Source: Trileptium ribeirensis
Taxonomy: Eukaryota; Nematoda; Enoplea; Enoplida; Thoracostomopsidae
Reading direction: 5' to 3'
Assembly (NCBI GenBank): GCA_030248225.1
Contig: JASANE010025085.1
Span: 1-64,000 of the forward strand
DNA length: 64,000 bases
Both the position numbers and the translations under genes were made by a program. The notes under the pieces were generated by a model. It saw only the letters and a list, made by a program, of their open reading frames with translations. It was not told the DNA's origin and did no database searches. Below, piece after piece: positions 44,521-57,459 of this stretch (position 1 is the stretch's first letter; every line of letters begins with the position of its first letter).

Positions 44521-45295
44521 CGGTTATCTCCCCTAGCCGGAATTTCATCAATTTTGAAGATACAGATAAAATTTTGGTACAATTTGATTCAGCTCGATGA
44601 GCTGGTTCAGAAAATATCCATTTTACCCACATCCCTGACAAAAAATTTTTTCGATTTTTTTACCTCGGGAACCCAAAATTTTTTCCTCGGAATGTAATCA
44701 TATTGGGTATCGTTCGACTCGGCTTGATCGGTTCGACTGGAGTGTAATTTACTGAAAACTATAGAAAATTATCTTCACCGTTAGAAAGTTATGAGGGTCC
44801 AAGTAACCCTGAGGGGCAGAAATATAATGCAGGCCATGCCATTCTGGGTATACTAAGCCTTATTAGCTTAAGCTGAGGTCTTTATATGAGACATACATTA
44901 AGCCTAAGTCTGGGCGCTGACGCCCCCGAACCCCCCGCTCTAAGCTGTTCTTTTTTCTAACGTTATAACGTGCGGCCCATCAGGTTACTTAGACCCTCAT
45001 TACTTACCAACGGTGTTGTAGATTTCAATAAATTACACATTAGTCGACTTGTCTCATCAAGCCGAGTCGAATGGTGCCAAATATGATTATATTCCGAAGA
45101 AAAAAATTTTGGGTTCCCGAGGGGGACCATTGGGACTTCAAAAAATCGAAAAAAATTTTATCAGGGATGTGGGCAAAATGGTATTTTCTGAACCAGCTCA
45201 TCGAGCTGAACCGAATGGTACCAAAATTTTATCTGTATCTTCAAAATTGACGAAATCCCGGCTGGGGGATAACCGAAAAAACCCAAAATAAGAAG
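44505..45295. repeat. Repeat F inverted pair enclosing a MITE
   Basis: Arms 44505-44700 and about 45100-45295 are inverted copies: CAGCTCGATGAGCTGGTTCA on the left versus GAACCAGCTCATCGAGCTGA on the right, and CCTCGGGAACCCAAAATTTT versus AAAATTTTGGGTTCCCGAGG. A family A MITE occupies 44801-44990 in the middle. Confidence 0.88.
44801..44990. mobile_element. MITE, family A copy 3
   Basis: The ends AAGTAACCCTGAGGGGC and GCCCATCAGGTTACTT are inverted, with ATGAGGGTC and GACCCTCAT continuing the symmetry outward. The core CCCCCGAACCCCCCGCTCTA is the reverse complement of the core of copy 1. Confidence 0.85.
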
Positions 45296-46396
45296 GTTGT
45301 CAGGGCCACCTTAAGTTTGCTTACGCTGCCAAAGCGGGCCGTGTTTCCGCTATGTGTCAACACTACTTGCCCCATAGTGAAGGATGAGGAAAAGCGAAAT
45401 ACATGTTATGTGCGTCGAGTACAGTTAAGCTGTTCTCCTAACAAATCTTGTGCCCTACACCCATTCGGAAATTTATGGCTACGCCCCTGCGACCTGTACA
45501 CTCGGTACAATACGCTTTCAACCACGATTGTGCTCTCTATAACAAAGCCTTACCTTACCAACCACAAACAGAAATCACCAATAGTGACAATTATTAATGT
45601 TGACCTCAAATAGCAATGACAGAAAATAATTTTGAATAACAATAAGCAAGAAAAAAACACGTTTTTGCTAGCATAAAACAGCCATATTATGAAACATATG
45701 TATATAAATTGCCTAGCTATACACTGCCATTAGGTGGGTATACCTCAGGGGTACAGATCGTAAGATACGATAGTGTATATGTATACAACACAAAACATTA
45801 AGTTCCGTTTTAAAAGGTAAGTTTTAAAAGACATTATACCAACGAACAACTAACAAAAAACACCAAGCAATTTATGCCAATATTTGGGTTGTCAAGTGAT
45901 AATAAATAATTAGGGGTTTGGAATTTTTGTGCTAGCGAAGTTTATTTATTATGTGGCTAAACTTAAGTCAATAGTAGTGGGAGGAATCTTTTGTCGTCGC
46001 ACTGTAGCCAGCAAAAAAGGCATTGACAAAAAACTATTCAGAAGATGAGCTTCTCAGTAGAAGAGCCCAGCAATGCGGAACTCACACTGGATCAGGCTTA
46101 GTTAACAAGTTTGTTACCACTGGCTGTACAGCGATGATTCATATTATCGTCGATCTCTGAGACGGCTAAAATTTGGTTTCCTATTTTCGATTTTATAAAA
46201 TTATATACAGTTTATCCTGTAAACATTTTATCTGACACAGATAAAGGCGGCAACGGTTCACATTGCGCTAATTCATCAATCGAAATATTTATATTAATAA
46301 ATCCATACCAACATAACAACGATGGACGATGTCACATTTAGCGAACGTGCGTGAAATGATTAAAAAACAGCTTAGTGCTGGGTTCGGAGGCGGACG
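45296..46396. other. Unassigned
   Basis: A 98-codon + frame (45317-45613) begins in repeat tail and has no domain. The remainder is AT-rich without structure. Confidence 0.45.
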
Positions 46397-46612
46397 ATGC
46401 TTAGACTTAAACTTAGTCTAAGCGTTAACAAGGTGTGAACCTTACCCCACGGCTTAGTATATACAGGATGGCTTCGCATATATTTCTCTTCGGCAATTAC
46501 ATTGGCTAGACTTAAACTTAGTCTAAGCGTTATACAAGGTGTGAACCTTACCCCACGGCTTAGTATATACAAGATGGCTTCACATATATTTCTCTTCGGC
46601 AATTACATTGGC
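46397..46612. repeat. 108-bp tandem duplication with CTTAG palindrome
   Basis: TTAGACTTAAACTTAGTCTA ... TTCGGCAATTACATTGGC is present twice. Each unit opens with the palindrome TAGACTTAAACTTAGTCTA. It is preceded by GGGTTCGGAGGCGG, recalling the family A core. Confidence 0.9.
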
Positions 46613-47166
46613 AATTGCCACAATACAATGACTTCGCTCACTTTTCGAGGGAAATACTAACGACTAACGAGCCAAGGATCAAGTTTAATACGCGAAACTC
46701 TTTGATATAGTGTTAATTGTTTACCCAGCAAAAGTCAAAAGGACCGAAAAACTTGAATATAGCCGATTTATAAATAAGTAATTCAACTATATAATCAGTA
46801 TTGACCTATACCTAGGTAAGGTAATCCACTAGCACATGGCATTACAACAGTATCAATAACCCCAGCTCAAATAATCCCTGGCTCTGCTATAATACTGCTA
46901 CGCGAAAGCCACTTAGACTCAGGGTGCTAGCAAATTTCGCTTCGTGCCCTAAGCAACATGGACGGACCGCGAAGAAATGGAGCGACTAAGCGTTCATTAA
47001 AAACCCGTTTTGACGTTTTTTGAGCGGCCGTTAACGGTACCTACCAAGTTTTCAAGAAATCGCTCGCTAAACAAACCATTATAGCCTTTATACAACGCTA
47101 ATCAAACGGAACAAATTACAGCTAATCATTGCGACAATAGTATCCACATGAAGAAATATGTGTGTT
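46613..47166. other. Unassigned
   Basis: No recognisable feature. Confidence 0.5.
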
Positions 47167-47300
47167 AAGAATGCCAACTACTCGCTGGTTTATGATTTGA
47201 ATCCGTATACAGCCGGGCCGTGTCTACCCAGCATGCGAGTGTCAACTACTCGCTGGCTTACTAGTTGAGTCCGTATCCGACCCGGTCGTGGCTAGCTAGC
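47167..47300. repeat. Short tandem duplication, about 75 bp
   Basis: GAATGCCAACTACTCGCTGG ... CCGTATAC and GAGTGTCAACTACTCGCTGG ... CCGTATCC are decayed copies. Confidence 0.75.
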
Positions 47301-49513
47301 ACATGCGCACACCTTTGAAGTCATCAGCACCAAGTAACCTGCATTTCGTGCCCTACGCAATATAATTATAGGTTTGATTGTTGTTTCACAATCTTATTTT
47401 GTATTATTCGCCGCTAAATATATAGATATTTAAACTTATACCAGGTAAAAATTGTCGCCGCGATCCTACGAAAACAATTGTTCTACGTTCAGCCCACAAA
47501 CTCCGACGTTTTCAAGAAACAAATGTTTTCGAAATGACATACATTGACAAAAAATTTATCGCCTAGCACAACGTGATATCGTTTACGACAATTCTTAAAA
47601 CAAAGATATATGTTTTAATATACCCGTACATTTATTTATCTATAGTAATACGATTTTTAATATTGTCTTTAGAAGACACATTATGTCTATAAAAATATTT
47701 GGTTTTTATTGTCACTTAATTTTTCGATAAAACAAAATCAAAACATTTTAAGTGAGACCAAATGGACGGGGTGTAAGTTAAGCGACACGCGCGCTCGGAA
47801 TGAAATAATGATGAAGAAAGGTATCAGCCGAATTGGCAGTTCTGTAATAGTAGGAGTAATTGTAAGAAAAGAACGTTGGTTTTTAGAAACATATAAAAAA
47901 ATTAAAAAGTACCGTGCAAGTTTTAAACTCAACGTAAAAAATGATGATATTGCGGTCGTTTCAGTGACGTAAATAACAATTTGAGATGTGTTTGCTGTGC
48001 GAATTGGCACTCTGAAAATTAGTTAGATGTTCTGACGTTGCTAAAGCTAAATGTGTTTTGAAACAGGTAGAACGGTTCAGGATTATCAGGAAATGTCGAT
48101 AGAGCCAGGATTCGACCAAATACGTTCGCGTTACACGCTTTGGCCTTAACCATTATCCATTAAGTGTTTACTAGAATTCGTCGCAATCCCAACTTTGTCA
48201 AATGTAAGGATGCAGTGATGACTTTGGTACCACTCGAATGAGCTTGTAGAAGTGGTAAGAAATTTTTTCCCTAGTTTTTGGGTTGCAGATAGTCCGAAAA
48301 TTTTATAAAATTTTATCAATAAAAATATAAGTTCATGTAAAACTCGACCGCACACATAGCTGAGTTAAATGTTGTCAAAATCAACTGAATCCTTGCATGG
48401 CCACTTAGGGATAAGCTTAGGGCTCAGGCACTTGTTTCATACAAATGTAGGCATACCAGATTCAGTTAATTTTGACACCGTTCGACTCAGGTTCTCACTG
48501 CGGTCCAATGGGATATAAGCTATACATTTATTGATTTTTCTAAGTTTTCACTGCCTAGTTGGACCGCTTGTAACCCAATAAAATCGGAAAGTTATTTGTC
48601 ATTAATGTAGTTCTAATGGGCATTTTCTAATGCCTCTCAATGAACCAATTCGAATGATACCAAAATTGTCATCGTATCTCTAAAATTGGTGATTTTGAGA
48701 CTGAATGAATTCTAGGAAAACCCCTGCTGTGTCCTTGAATTTACCTATATTGACGCTATTTAGCGCTCTGATTCGCACGCTTCTGCGATTATGAAACACT
48801 GCAAGCGAAATACAGAATGTATAGTCATATCGAGAGTCATCTAAATATTTAAATTGTTATCTTTACTTGGCGTCTCTAAGGAAAAGTTTGCTTTTCTGAA
48901 CAACAGCCTAATGAAATAAAAACTGAATCAAATTCTAAGTTTTCAAATTTATCAAAATTTAGTAATGCTTACGTGTAAAACATATTTCCTCCGGTTCCAG
49001 AATTTAAGACAAATTGCAACAAATTTCGAACCTAATTTTTTATTGAGTGAGTACGTAAAAAGGCCAGTCAGATTAAGTGTATTCATGGCACACAAATTCT
49101 GTTAAAATACGGTTTTTGAAAGTATAGATTCCGAATAATAGTTATTCTTAAATATCCTATCCAGACTGTTTTCGACAAAGCTGTATAATTTGAAATGTTA
49201 TAAGGTTCGACAGAAAAGTATAGCCACCTCTAACTAATGCAGTCATGCTGTAGATAAGACACACGTTCTATACATACTCGGAGCAAAATTCTGAATATTA
49301 TAATAATCCGCACAACTTAAATACTTAAACTGATCGTTGTCTGTTAATAATTCAATTCAAAAATTTAGCTTAGTATGTATGTATACCATACATGGGTCGA
49401 CGCCCGAATTTGCACGGGGCCAGCCGGATTCTGAAGAGGAAGGTAACCCCTACCCCTATGAGTATGTATGATGTAAATAGATGCTTTTACTTAAGTGGAA
49501 TGACACTGTACAG
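47301..49513. other. Unassigned, some repeat F/G fragments
   Basis: At 48360-48720 there are fragments such as GACACCGTTCGACTCAGG and ACCAATTCGAATGATACC that resemble repeat F. The overlapping 87- and 90-codon frames on opposite strands at 47709-48010 are not convincing genes. Confidence 0.45.
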
Positions 49514-49908
49514 TAGTTCTGCGTTTGAAAACACGCTAGAAATATCTCTTACTTTACCGGTGAGGTTAAATACAATACATGTACTTGTCTGAAGTTAACC
49601 CTTCAGCAAAATCAAAGTTTAGCAAGGTCTAAGCCAAAAATATAGTTCTGCGTTTGAAAACACGTTAGAAATATCTCTAACTTTACCGGTGAGGTTAAAT
49701 ACAATACATGTACTTGTATGAAGTTAACCCTTCAGCAAAATCAAAGTTTAGCAAGGTCTAAGCCAAAAATATAGTTCTGCGGTTGAAAACACGTTAGAAA
49801 TATCTCTAACTTTACCGGTGAGGTTAAATACAATACATGTACTTGTATGAAGTTAACGGCTTCAGCAAAATCAAAGTTTAGCAAGGTCTAAGCCAAAAAT
49901 ATAGTTCT
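49514..49908. repeat. 130-bp tandem repeat, three units
   Basis: AGTTCTGCGTTTGAAAACAC ... AAGGTCTAAGCCAAAAATAT starts at 49514, 49644 and 49773, with a fourth start at 49903. Units are over 95 percent alike by eye. Confidence 0.95.
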
Positions 49909-50499
49909 AGTAAGAGCGAGCTTACTATTTTTTCACAGTAGTAATATAGACAATTAATTTAGCATATGAAACTGCACGTAGGAAGTAGAAAACTACGGTG
50001 TGTTTACAATGACTAAATAGTTAATTATTCAGCATTTTAATTTATCTTTGATGACTCAAAATTATTCTGGAAAACAAAGGACTATCATCGGCTTGGTTTT
50101 TGAAAAGATAGACTACTTGTCTATCAAAATAGAGATTCAGGATAACTGCAGCGATTTTTATATCAAAAAAATAATGAAGATTTCACCACATTAATTCGTA
50201 TACATAATTTACACAAAATAGAATTAGATCCTGTCGATATAACGAACAAAAATTAAAAATAAATATATATAAATTAATCTATCAATCTGCACATTTGGAA
50301 TTGGGAAACACATTAGTTGAACCACAAGAGGAAGATTACATAAAATCCTGATCATAAAATATAGTTTCAAAAAAAGTTATTTATACATACTTACTCCGTA
50401 TTGAAAATTTCTGGTTGTTACAATAACCTGTTTACATTTATTTAAAATATTATAAAACAGTTTTCCATAAAAGTATATATATTTTTGTCATGAGATAAC
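49909..50499. other. No feature recognised
   Basis: AT-rich spacer between satellites. Confidence 0.5.
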
Positions 50500-51180
50500 T
50501 ACATAACGTAATATATTATATACATGTCGCATCGATTTTGAAGACAAGTACGAATTTAACCAAGCTTACTATTGCTAAAAGTACACAAGCCCAACCCCTT
50601 CTCAGTCCAGCACTTTTTGTACCTCAACTTCAGATCATATATTTTTCAAATGTTTTGCTTCTATGCTTTTTACGCTCCCTTAATTGATGATTATTATGTG
50701 CTGACGATTTATCCTTTAAGAACTATAAGCATACTATAACATATAACGTACTATATAATATACTGTTTCGATTTCGAAGACAAGTGCTACTTTAACCAAG
50801 CTTACGGTGTGATTAAAAGCACACCAAGATAAATCCTGGAGTATTTTTGAATCTCAAGTACAGATCATATTTTTTCAAATGTTTTGCTTCTATGCTTTTT
50901 ACGCCTTCTTAATTGATGATTATTATGTGCTGATGATTTATCCTTCAAGAACTATGAGCATACTATAACATATAACGTACTATATAACATATCGTTTCGA
51001 TTTTGAAGACAAATGCTACTTTAACCAAGCTTACGATGTGACTAAAACTACACAAGCCCAACCCCTTCTCAGTATTTTTTCTATCTTAACTTCAGATCAT
51101 ATTTTCTTCAAATGTTTTGTTCCTAAGCTTTTTAGGCCCCTTAATTAATGATTATTATGTGCTGATGATTTATCGTTTTA
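50500..51180. repeat. Tandem repeat of about 232 bp, three units
   Basis: CATACTATAACATATAACGT, TTTAACCAAGCTTAC and TTGATGATTATTATGTGCTG recur with a spacing of about 232 bp (GAAGACAAG at about 50540, 50774 and 51005). Confidence 0.92.
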
Positions 51181-53843
51181 ACAACAATTAGCTAACGACG
51201 AGTCATTTAAACTTATTTATTGATTTGCAATGCTATGGCGTTGTTTCTCTAAATAAATTAGCTTGATATTTAATAAATGACATCTCGTTATTATTATTAG
51301 TTTTTAGCTTATTTTCAAAGCAGTGCACACAGTAGTGTAGTCTGGAACTAAATTTCAATAATATTATATCGTGTAAAAAAATGTAGCAAGATTGTCAGAC
51401 AGAACGAACAGACAAAATAGTCTTTTGTTGTTTTGCTGCTAAAACAAGCAATTATATAATGAATGATCTGGTGTCAACGTTTTTTTACTAAACGAGGGCG
51501 ACAACTTACTATAAATTTGTTTTCATTTACTCGGCTTACAATACTCAAGTAAGAGTTGCGGAAAGTCATTTACTTTGTCATTATAAATATATCTTTATTT
51601 TCAGAAAGCTTTAAAGACTCTTTAATATGTATGGAAATTGACTGAACGCACAGGGATAGAAAACCAATTATGAAAGTAAAAAGACAAAAAATGGAAAAAG
51701 CGTAAAAATTGTATTAAAATGAACAATTTTGGACATTTGAGTGTTGTTTCGCCATGAAAATTAAATTCGAAGTGAGAATACTGATACTTTTGGCAGTTTT
51801 AATAACCAGATGGCCTGTGATTCTTGGCTGTTATGTTCAATAAGTTAATCAATAAACTTATTTAATAACAATATTCTCCAAGTATTAATGCTGATAACAA
51901 TGCTCATTGAAATGCACAATATGTTAAGTAATATAAAAAACAGAAATGGTGGCTACAACACCGCTGCTTACTACGGTTAAAGCTTTTGAGCGAAATTTAG
52001 ATGTGTATTCAGTTCACCGGGGTTTTGAAATATTTTGAAATCTTTAGAACTACAAACTAAAATCAGAAGTTTATTTTTTAACTGTTTCAGGCAGAAATTT
52101 AAGGTCTTTATATTTAGCGACATAAGTAATCTATTTATGTTACCTGTTGTTATTTATGTTATCTTTATGTTTAATAATAATGACTTGTTTATGTTTGGCT
52201 TTTATCGTGTCAAGTTCTGAGGTATGAAGGGAACCGCTAGCGGTACGTTGAGTAATGTCAGCATGTTGTGAAGGGTAGAACTTCATTTATGAAGGCATTT
52301 TTGATTACAGTGATATCATTATATTTAAGCGCCTAAATATACACCTAGTTCCTAGATTTAGAAAATTTAGACACTCCAGGCAGGTTACAACAGTAGGTCG
52401 CAGAAAAAATACTTCTCTATTATAAAGTAGCAATGCAGCCTTTCAATTATATTGGACAGATATACAATAGGCTACACAATTGAAGCATATCCAAGTGCCC
52501 TGCAAACACAGAATTTAAAAGCCCAAAATGAAATGTTAATATCAAATCTATGGACATATTTTAATGCAATATTAGCAATGCAACCGGGGTAGAGCGAAGC
52601 ACTACCTGGTGTGTTTCGACAAGGTGTCTAAAATTAAAATCCCATCAACATCTGTCATATTTAGATCTGTTATTTTAGAATGCCTATATAGTTTCCAGAA
52701 TTAATATACTTTGACCAAATCGTGCTTGTCCTTTTGAAATTATGACATTTTAACCAAATTCTAAAAATATGATAATTTACAATAGTTTCAGTCAGTCTGC
52801 CACCATAGTGTGTTAAATGAAATAACGTGGTTCATAAATTTGGTTCAACTATAATTTAGACGGCTTTTTGAAATATATCTTAATTACAGTAAAAAGGGTA
52901 TATTTTTAAGAATTGTAATGGAGCACGCCCCCAAAAGTAAACTATGTTACAAATTGAATAAGCCAAAATCGTACCATAAAGGAAAGATTAGTGAATTAAT
53001 GTTCAGTTGTTCGGTTAAACATCGTAACAAGTTTAATTTTGCTTCGAAAAATAGAATATACTTTAAGTTTGTATAATTTAAACTGTACTACCTATTTTCT
53101 TTGTGATTTACACTTGCTAGCGTATTATTCTTCATCAGTGCCAAACATCAAATATAAAATAACATTTTAAAGAAAAACTATTCCGTTAGCCTGTTGATGC
53201 GCATGAAATTTTTTTGTGTAGACATGTAATCTTTCCACGGCTTGTTGAATAAAGTGTTATTGCTTGTATATATAAAAATCAGATGCACAATAACACGATT
53301 CTTAGTGAGGGGAAACTCTTTTATATAGCATAAAACTAGGCTTGACGGAAGCTGCACAGGTATACCAGAAACATTGAGGATTAATTTAGTTGTATACATA
53401 TCTGCAAAATTGATGTGTCAAACTAAGAAGATACATTTGGCAGATACACCGCAAGCATACCATAATAAGATTGACGGCGATATATACATTTAAATTGAAT
53501 CAGGCAATTGCCGAAATTGGTGTGACAAATAAAGTTATTCATTGCTCGTTTTCGGGTAAAAATGGTCAGAGTGGCACACACAGACTTGAGACGCATTACA
53601 GTGGATTATAGTCCTTTGGATACGGTCAGCTATATTTCATACTTTTAGGGCTCAATGACTGCTGAAATTTGTGCCGTACGGTAAATTTAAAGCAAATATA
53701 AATATTTTCACATTTGAGCGATCCTAGATTGGACGATACCATTATCAAAAGCAAAAGAACGGTAGTTCAGAAACTTAGATGCATATTTGAATCCTGAAAC
53801 GGTGGGTGCCCGCTTTCACGTCAGTCATCCTTTCTCCAACCAG
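51181..53843. other. Unassigned
   Basis: AT-rich, no gene or repeat recognised. Frames are 73 codons or shorter. Confidence 0.45.
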
Positions 53844-53939
53844 CGGTGGATGCCGTATATTTCAACGGGAGACGGGCTGCACCTCTTATGCAACTTTTTT
53901 GTGGACAAATTGTGGATTACTATGATCAGCAAACTTTAG
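53844..53939 (+). CDS. Candidate exon of a CUB-domain protein
   Basis: The pyrimidine-rich acceptor CATCCTTTCTCCAACCAG and the strong donor TTTAG|GTGAGA bound 96 bp, phase 1 in and phase 1 out. The frame reads VDAVYFNGRRAAPLMQLF, continues with CGQIVDYYDQQTL, and has no stop. The order Y-x-(D/N)G-R....PL....FCG is the pattern around the third cysteine of CUB domains, which are extracellular ligand-binding modules. A second frame is also open here. Partner exons were not found. Confidence 0.45.
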   Translation, partial: RWMPYISTGDGLHLLCNFFVDKLWITMISKL

Positions 53940-54217
53940 GTGAGAGTATAATACTTAAGTTGTTCTTTTGTTCAGTCGGCTCACGCTATCAAAACCGGTA
54001 AAAGCGCACAAACTCGCACTTTTCATGTGCGAATCTGATAACTGTATGTGCACACCCATTCCGTTCGTGCATCGCTAAACCCCAGCAACTGTCATAAAGC
54101 TGGAAATACAGACGGCAGCGATGCGCAGTCAAAACCAAATGGGGTGGGCGCTTGCGACCTGTGTCCCCCTTGGCAATGCCACTACTGTGTCCAACTTAAT
54201 AGGAACTTGAAATTAAA
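53940..54217. other. Unassigned, less AT-rich
   Basis: An open + frame from 54048 includes a cysteine-rich stretch (ACDLCPPWQCHYC) and runs into the MITE. It could be an exon or chance. Confidence 0.35.
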
Positions 54218-54520
54218 GGCGTGTTCACCCGCTCAAACATTTTGCTCAAATTTTGATCAAAATTTGAGCTCAAGTTTTGATCAAAATTTGAAAGCAACTA
54301 TTTTGCATTTTTTGCAAGTTTGAACGTGTGAACACAGTTCAAACTTTTCGTGAATGTTCCTGTAGCCAATCATGGATGACATATATTATCTGAAAAAGTT
54401 TGAGCTCAAATTTTGATCTAAAATTTTGAAATATCGCAATTTTCATTTAAAGATCACCGTCAAATTTTAATCAAATTTTGAGCTCAAAATTTGAGCAAAA
54501 AGTTTGAGCGTGTGAACACC
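54218..54520. mobile_element. MITE, family C copy 1 (GTGTTCAC ends, TTTGATCAAA core)
   Basis: The left end GGCGTGTTCACCCGCTCAAA and right end TTTGAGCGTGTGAACACC are inverted. The subterminal arms repeat GCTCAAATTTTGATCAAAAT many times on both strands. Interior non-coding, about 303 bp. Confidence 0.88.
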
Positions 54521-55267
54521 TATACCAGTAACTCACAAAGCGAGGGGAAACGGAGCGAGTGTGTCTACTACGCGCTTATTGCGCATGTTGTCGTTCCATA
54601 TTCAGGTCCTTAAGCCCGCGCAAAGTTCCATGATAGAAATTATACACCGGAGATATTTCAATGGAAATTCTACCGTCATTTTAGTTACATATCAAAATCA
54701 AAGACTTCTGTATTTCTTCTTCCAATGACCAAAAAGACAAAAAAATTTGAAATATATAAATTACAATTTTTATGGAAAGTTATAATTTGAAGAGTGATTT
54801 TTACGTAGTAGTGCCCTAAGACTTGCGTTATTTCATGCATGCCGCACAAATACAATTGCTTTTAGCATATATAGCAAACCCTAAAACTTATATACTCGTT
54901 TGATTGACCTACATACATCTATATTGAAAAAGTGGTGAAATTTGACTATTTTCGGTGCCAAAATTTGTGGTACGTTGCTCTCGCACTGTTCCGCAAGGTT
55001 AATATCACATGCTATATGACGTGAAAATAATAAAACCAACTTGTTTAACGGGCTAATTAACCCAATAATCCCCTAGTTCATCCCCAACAAGCAAAAACTT
55101 GCTTTGTAAAAATTTTGAAATTTTCAGCTTTTTGAGGTATTTTTTAAACTTTGACTAATGCTGGAAAGCTGCAGCTCTGACAAAAAATGCATAACAGCAA
55201 AGATGTGGCTCTCTTTGAGAACATTCTGGCTGTTTGTCTATGTTTTTTGCTACAAAGCTATTATCTC
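54521..55267. other. Unassigned
   Basis: No recognisable gene. Short frames only. Confidence 0.45.
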
Positions 55268-55560
55268 GCGGTATAGGTTGCAAACACGGATGGCCAAATT
55301 TCAAAAATTGTGAACCTTGACCGTTTGGGGCACATTTTGACCCGCAAGACGTGGTCAACGGGTTTAGTGTCTAATGAAAGGGCACAAATAGATTGAATTT
55401 GTGTCCAAATAAAAAAATTTGTGAAGATTCATTCATCCGGTGATGAGTTATGAACTCCACAGATTCACAAAAAAAGAAATTTACGATTTTCTGCTAGCAT
55501 AATTGTAGGTAAAAAACTGGGGTCGCTTCGCTTGCTCCGTTTCAATAAGCAAGTTTTAAC
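55268..55560. repeat. Dispersed repeat D, copy 2
   Basis: GGATGGCCAAATTTCAAAAA, GTCTAATGAAAGGGCACAAA and GTGATGAGTTATGAACTCCA match the copy at 31015-31265. Confidence 0.8.
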
Positions 55561-56104
55561 CAGCTGACTTTTTTTAAACGCGTCAATGATTTTTTGTAAG
55601 CATTGAGCTCGAAAACAACAAATCTAATTTTTTCGCAGTGACGCAACGCAAAGTACCAACAACTATAACAACCAGAATAATATGCAATAATTTGAAAAAT
55701 TTTTAACTCAATAAAAACACAATAAATCTGACAAGCTAGACAATGTCATAAAATTATGCATCATAATAATCAATTTATTAGATTAATATGTATGCCGTTA
55801 ATTGAGAAACAGTGCGTAAACTTCGGAAATTCATTTGCAAGAAAAGGTGTTATTTGGGCTTAAAATAAAATCTTTAAACACTTAAATATTGGAACAACCG
55901 ACGGAACAATAATTATAATAAAGATATAAAAATACCAAAAAAAAAGACATTTGAAGTGAATCCATCGCAACTGTTCATACATTCCTAAAGGAATAATTAT
56001 GTTATATAATATATTCTAGAACCAATATTGTAAACCTGAAAGTAAGTTATAAAACCAAATCAACTTTACAATGCACTTTGCAAGAGCATTTTGTATCACA
56101 CCAT
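55561..56104. other. No feature recognised
   Basis: AT-rich spacer. Confidence 0.5.
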
Positions 56105-57146
56105 ACCCGCATCCAGAGCAACTTAGCTGAGGCTGAGAGAGCTATAGGAATTTCAACGGGCAGCTCGAAGCTGATTATATATAAATTTCAAAATAATTAT
56201 GACATTTCTCCTCTATTTCGTACGGGCTTACCCTGGAGATGGGGAGGCTGAGTCTTCTTGCCGCTCTCACTCCCATACCTACTGGTCTGAATCCAACCAT
56301 ACAAATTCTGATCCTAATAATCCCATAAATAAGTAATCGATTGATTAAGGGCGTTTTGTAATTAATCACAGAATACCCACACGCAAAGCAACTAAGTTGA
56401 GGCTGAGAGAGCTATAATAGGAATTTCAACGGGGAGCTCGAAGCTGATTATATATAAATTTCAAAATAATTATGATATTTCTTCTGTATTTGGTACGAGC
56501 TCACCCTGGAGATGGGGGAGGCTGAATCTTCTTGCCGCTCTCACTCCCATAACTACGGGTCTGAATCCAACCATACAAATTCTGATCCTAATAATCCCAT
56601 AAATAAGTAATCGATTGATTAAGGGCGTTTTGTAATTAATCACAGCATACCCACACCCAAAGCAATTAAGTTGAGGCTGAGAGAGCTATAGGAATTTCAA
56701 CGGGGACCTCGAAGCTGATTGATTATATATAAATTTCAAAATGATTATGACATTTGTTCACTATTTGGTACGAGCTCACCCTGGAGATGGGGACGCTGAA
56801 TCTTCTTGCCGCTCTCACTCCCATAACTACGGGTCTGAGTCCAACCATATAAATTCTGATGCTAGTAATCCCATAAATAAGTAATCAATTGACTAAGGGC
56901 ATTTTGTAATTAATCACAGCATACCCACACCCAAAGCAACTAAGTTGAGGCTGAGAGAGCTATAGGAATTTCAACGGGGAGCTCGAAGCTGATTATATAT
57001 ATTTTCAAAATGAGTATGACATTTCTCCTCTATTTGGTATGAGCTCACGCTGGAGATGGGCGGCGTGGGAAGGCTGAATCTTCTTGCCGCTCTCACCCCC
57101 ATAACTGCGGGTCTGAATCCAACCATACAAATTCTGATCCTAATAA
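56105..57146. repeat. Satellite of about 272 bp, four units
   Basis: Units begin ACCC(A/G)CA.CC.AAGCAAC at 56105, 56374, 56649 and 56923. Each holds GAGGCTGAGAGAGCTATA, CACCCTGGAGATGGGG and CTTGCCGCTCTCACTCCCAT. Similar minus-strand frames in units 1 and 4 (with RAARR.SLP) follow from the repeat and are not genes. Confidence 0.95.
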
Positions 57147-57395
57147 GAATTTGTTCAACTAAAAACAACAAATCTGGTTTCACATTTAATTACAAAGTAT
57201 TATAATAAGCTTTGCGTAATATTTCTAATCATAGAAGTTACCGTACAGACACCATAACAGAAACAACACTTTTAAGTGAACAAATTGTGATTATCATAAG
57301 AAATTGTTTAACTGAGGCAACAAATCTTGTTTAACATTTAGTCACAAAGTATGAACTATGACCTTTGCGTAATATTTCTAACATAGATGCTACGT
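57147..57395. repeat. About 150-bp duplication, two decayed copies
   Basis: GAATTTGTTCAACTAAAAAC ... TTTGCGTAATATTTCTAA recurs as GAAATTGTTTAACTGAGGC ... TTTGCGTAATATTTCTAA. Confidence 0.85.
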
Positions 57396-57459
57396 TGCGA
57401 CTTAACAACGCGTTTAAGCTTTAAATCGGTATATATAAATATTCCCAATGTAACGATTG

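Noticed and set aside
47709..48010. Overlapping 87- and 90-codon frames on opposite strands
   Set aside because: Low-complexity AT-rich peptides without domain or splice support.
56175..57183. Two similar minus-strand frames with RAARR.SLP as a gene family
   Set aside because: They are the same part of a 272-bp satellite unit. The middle units do not keep the frame.
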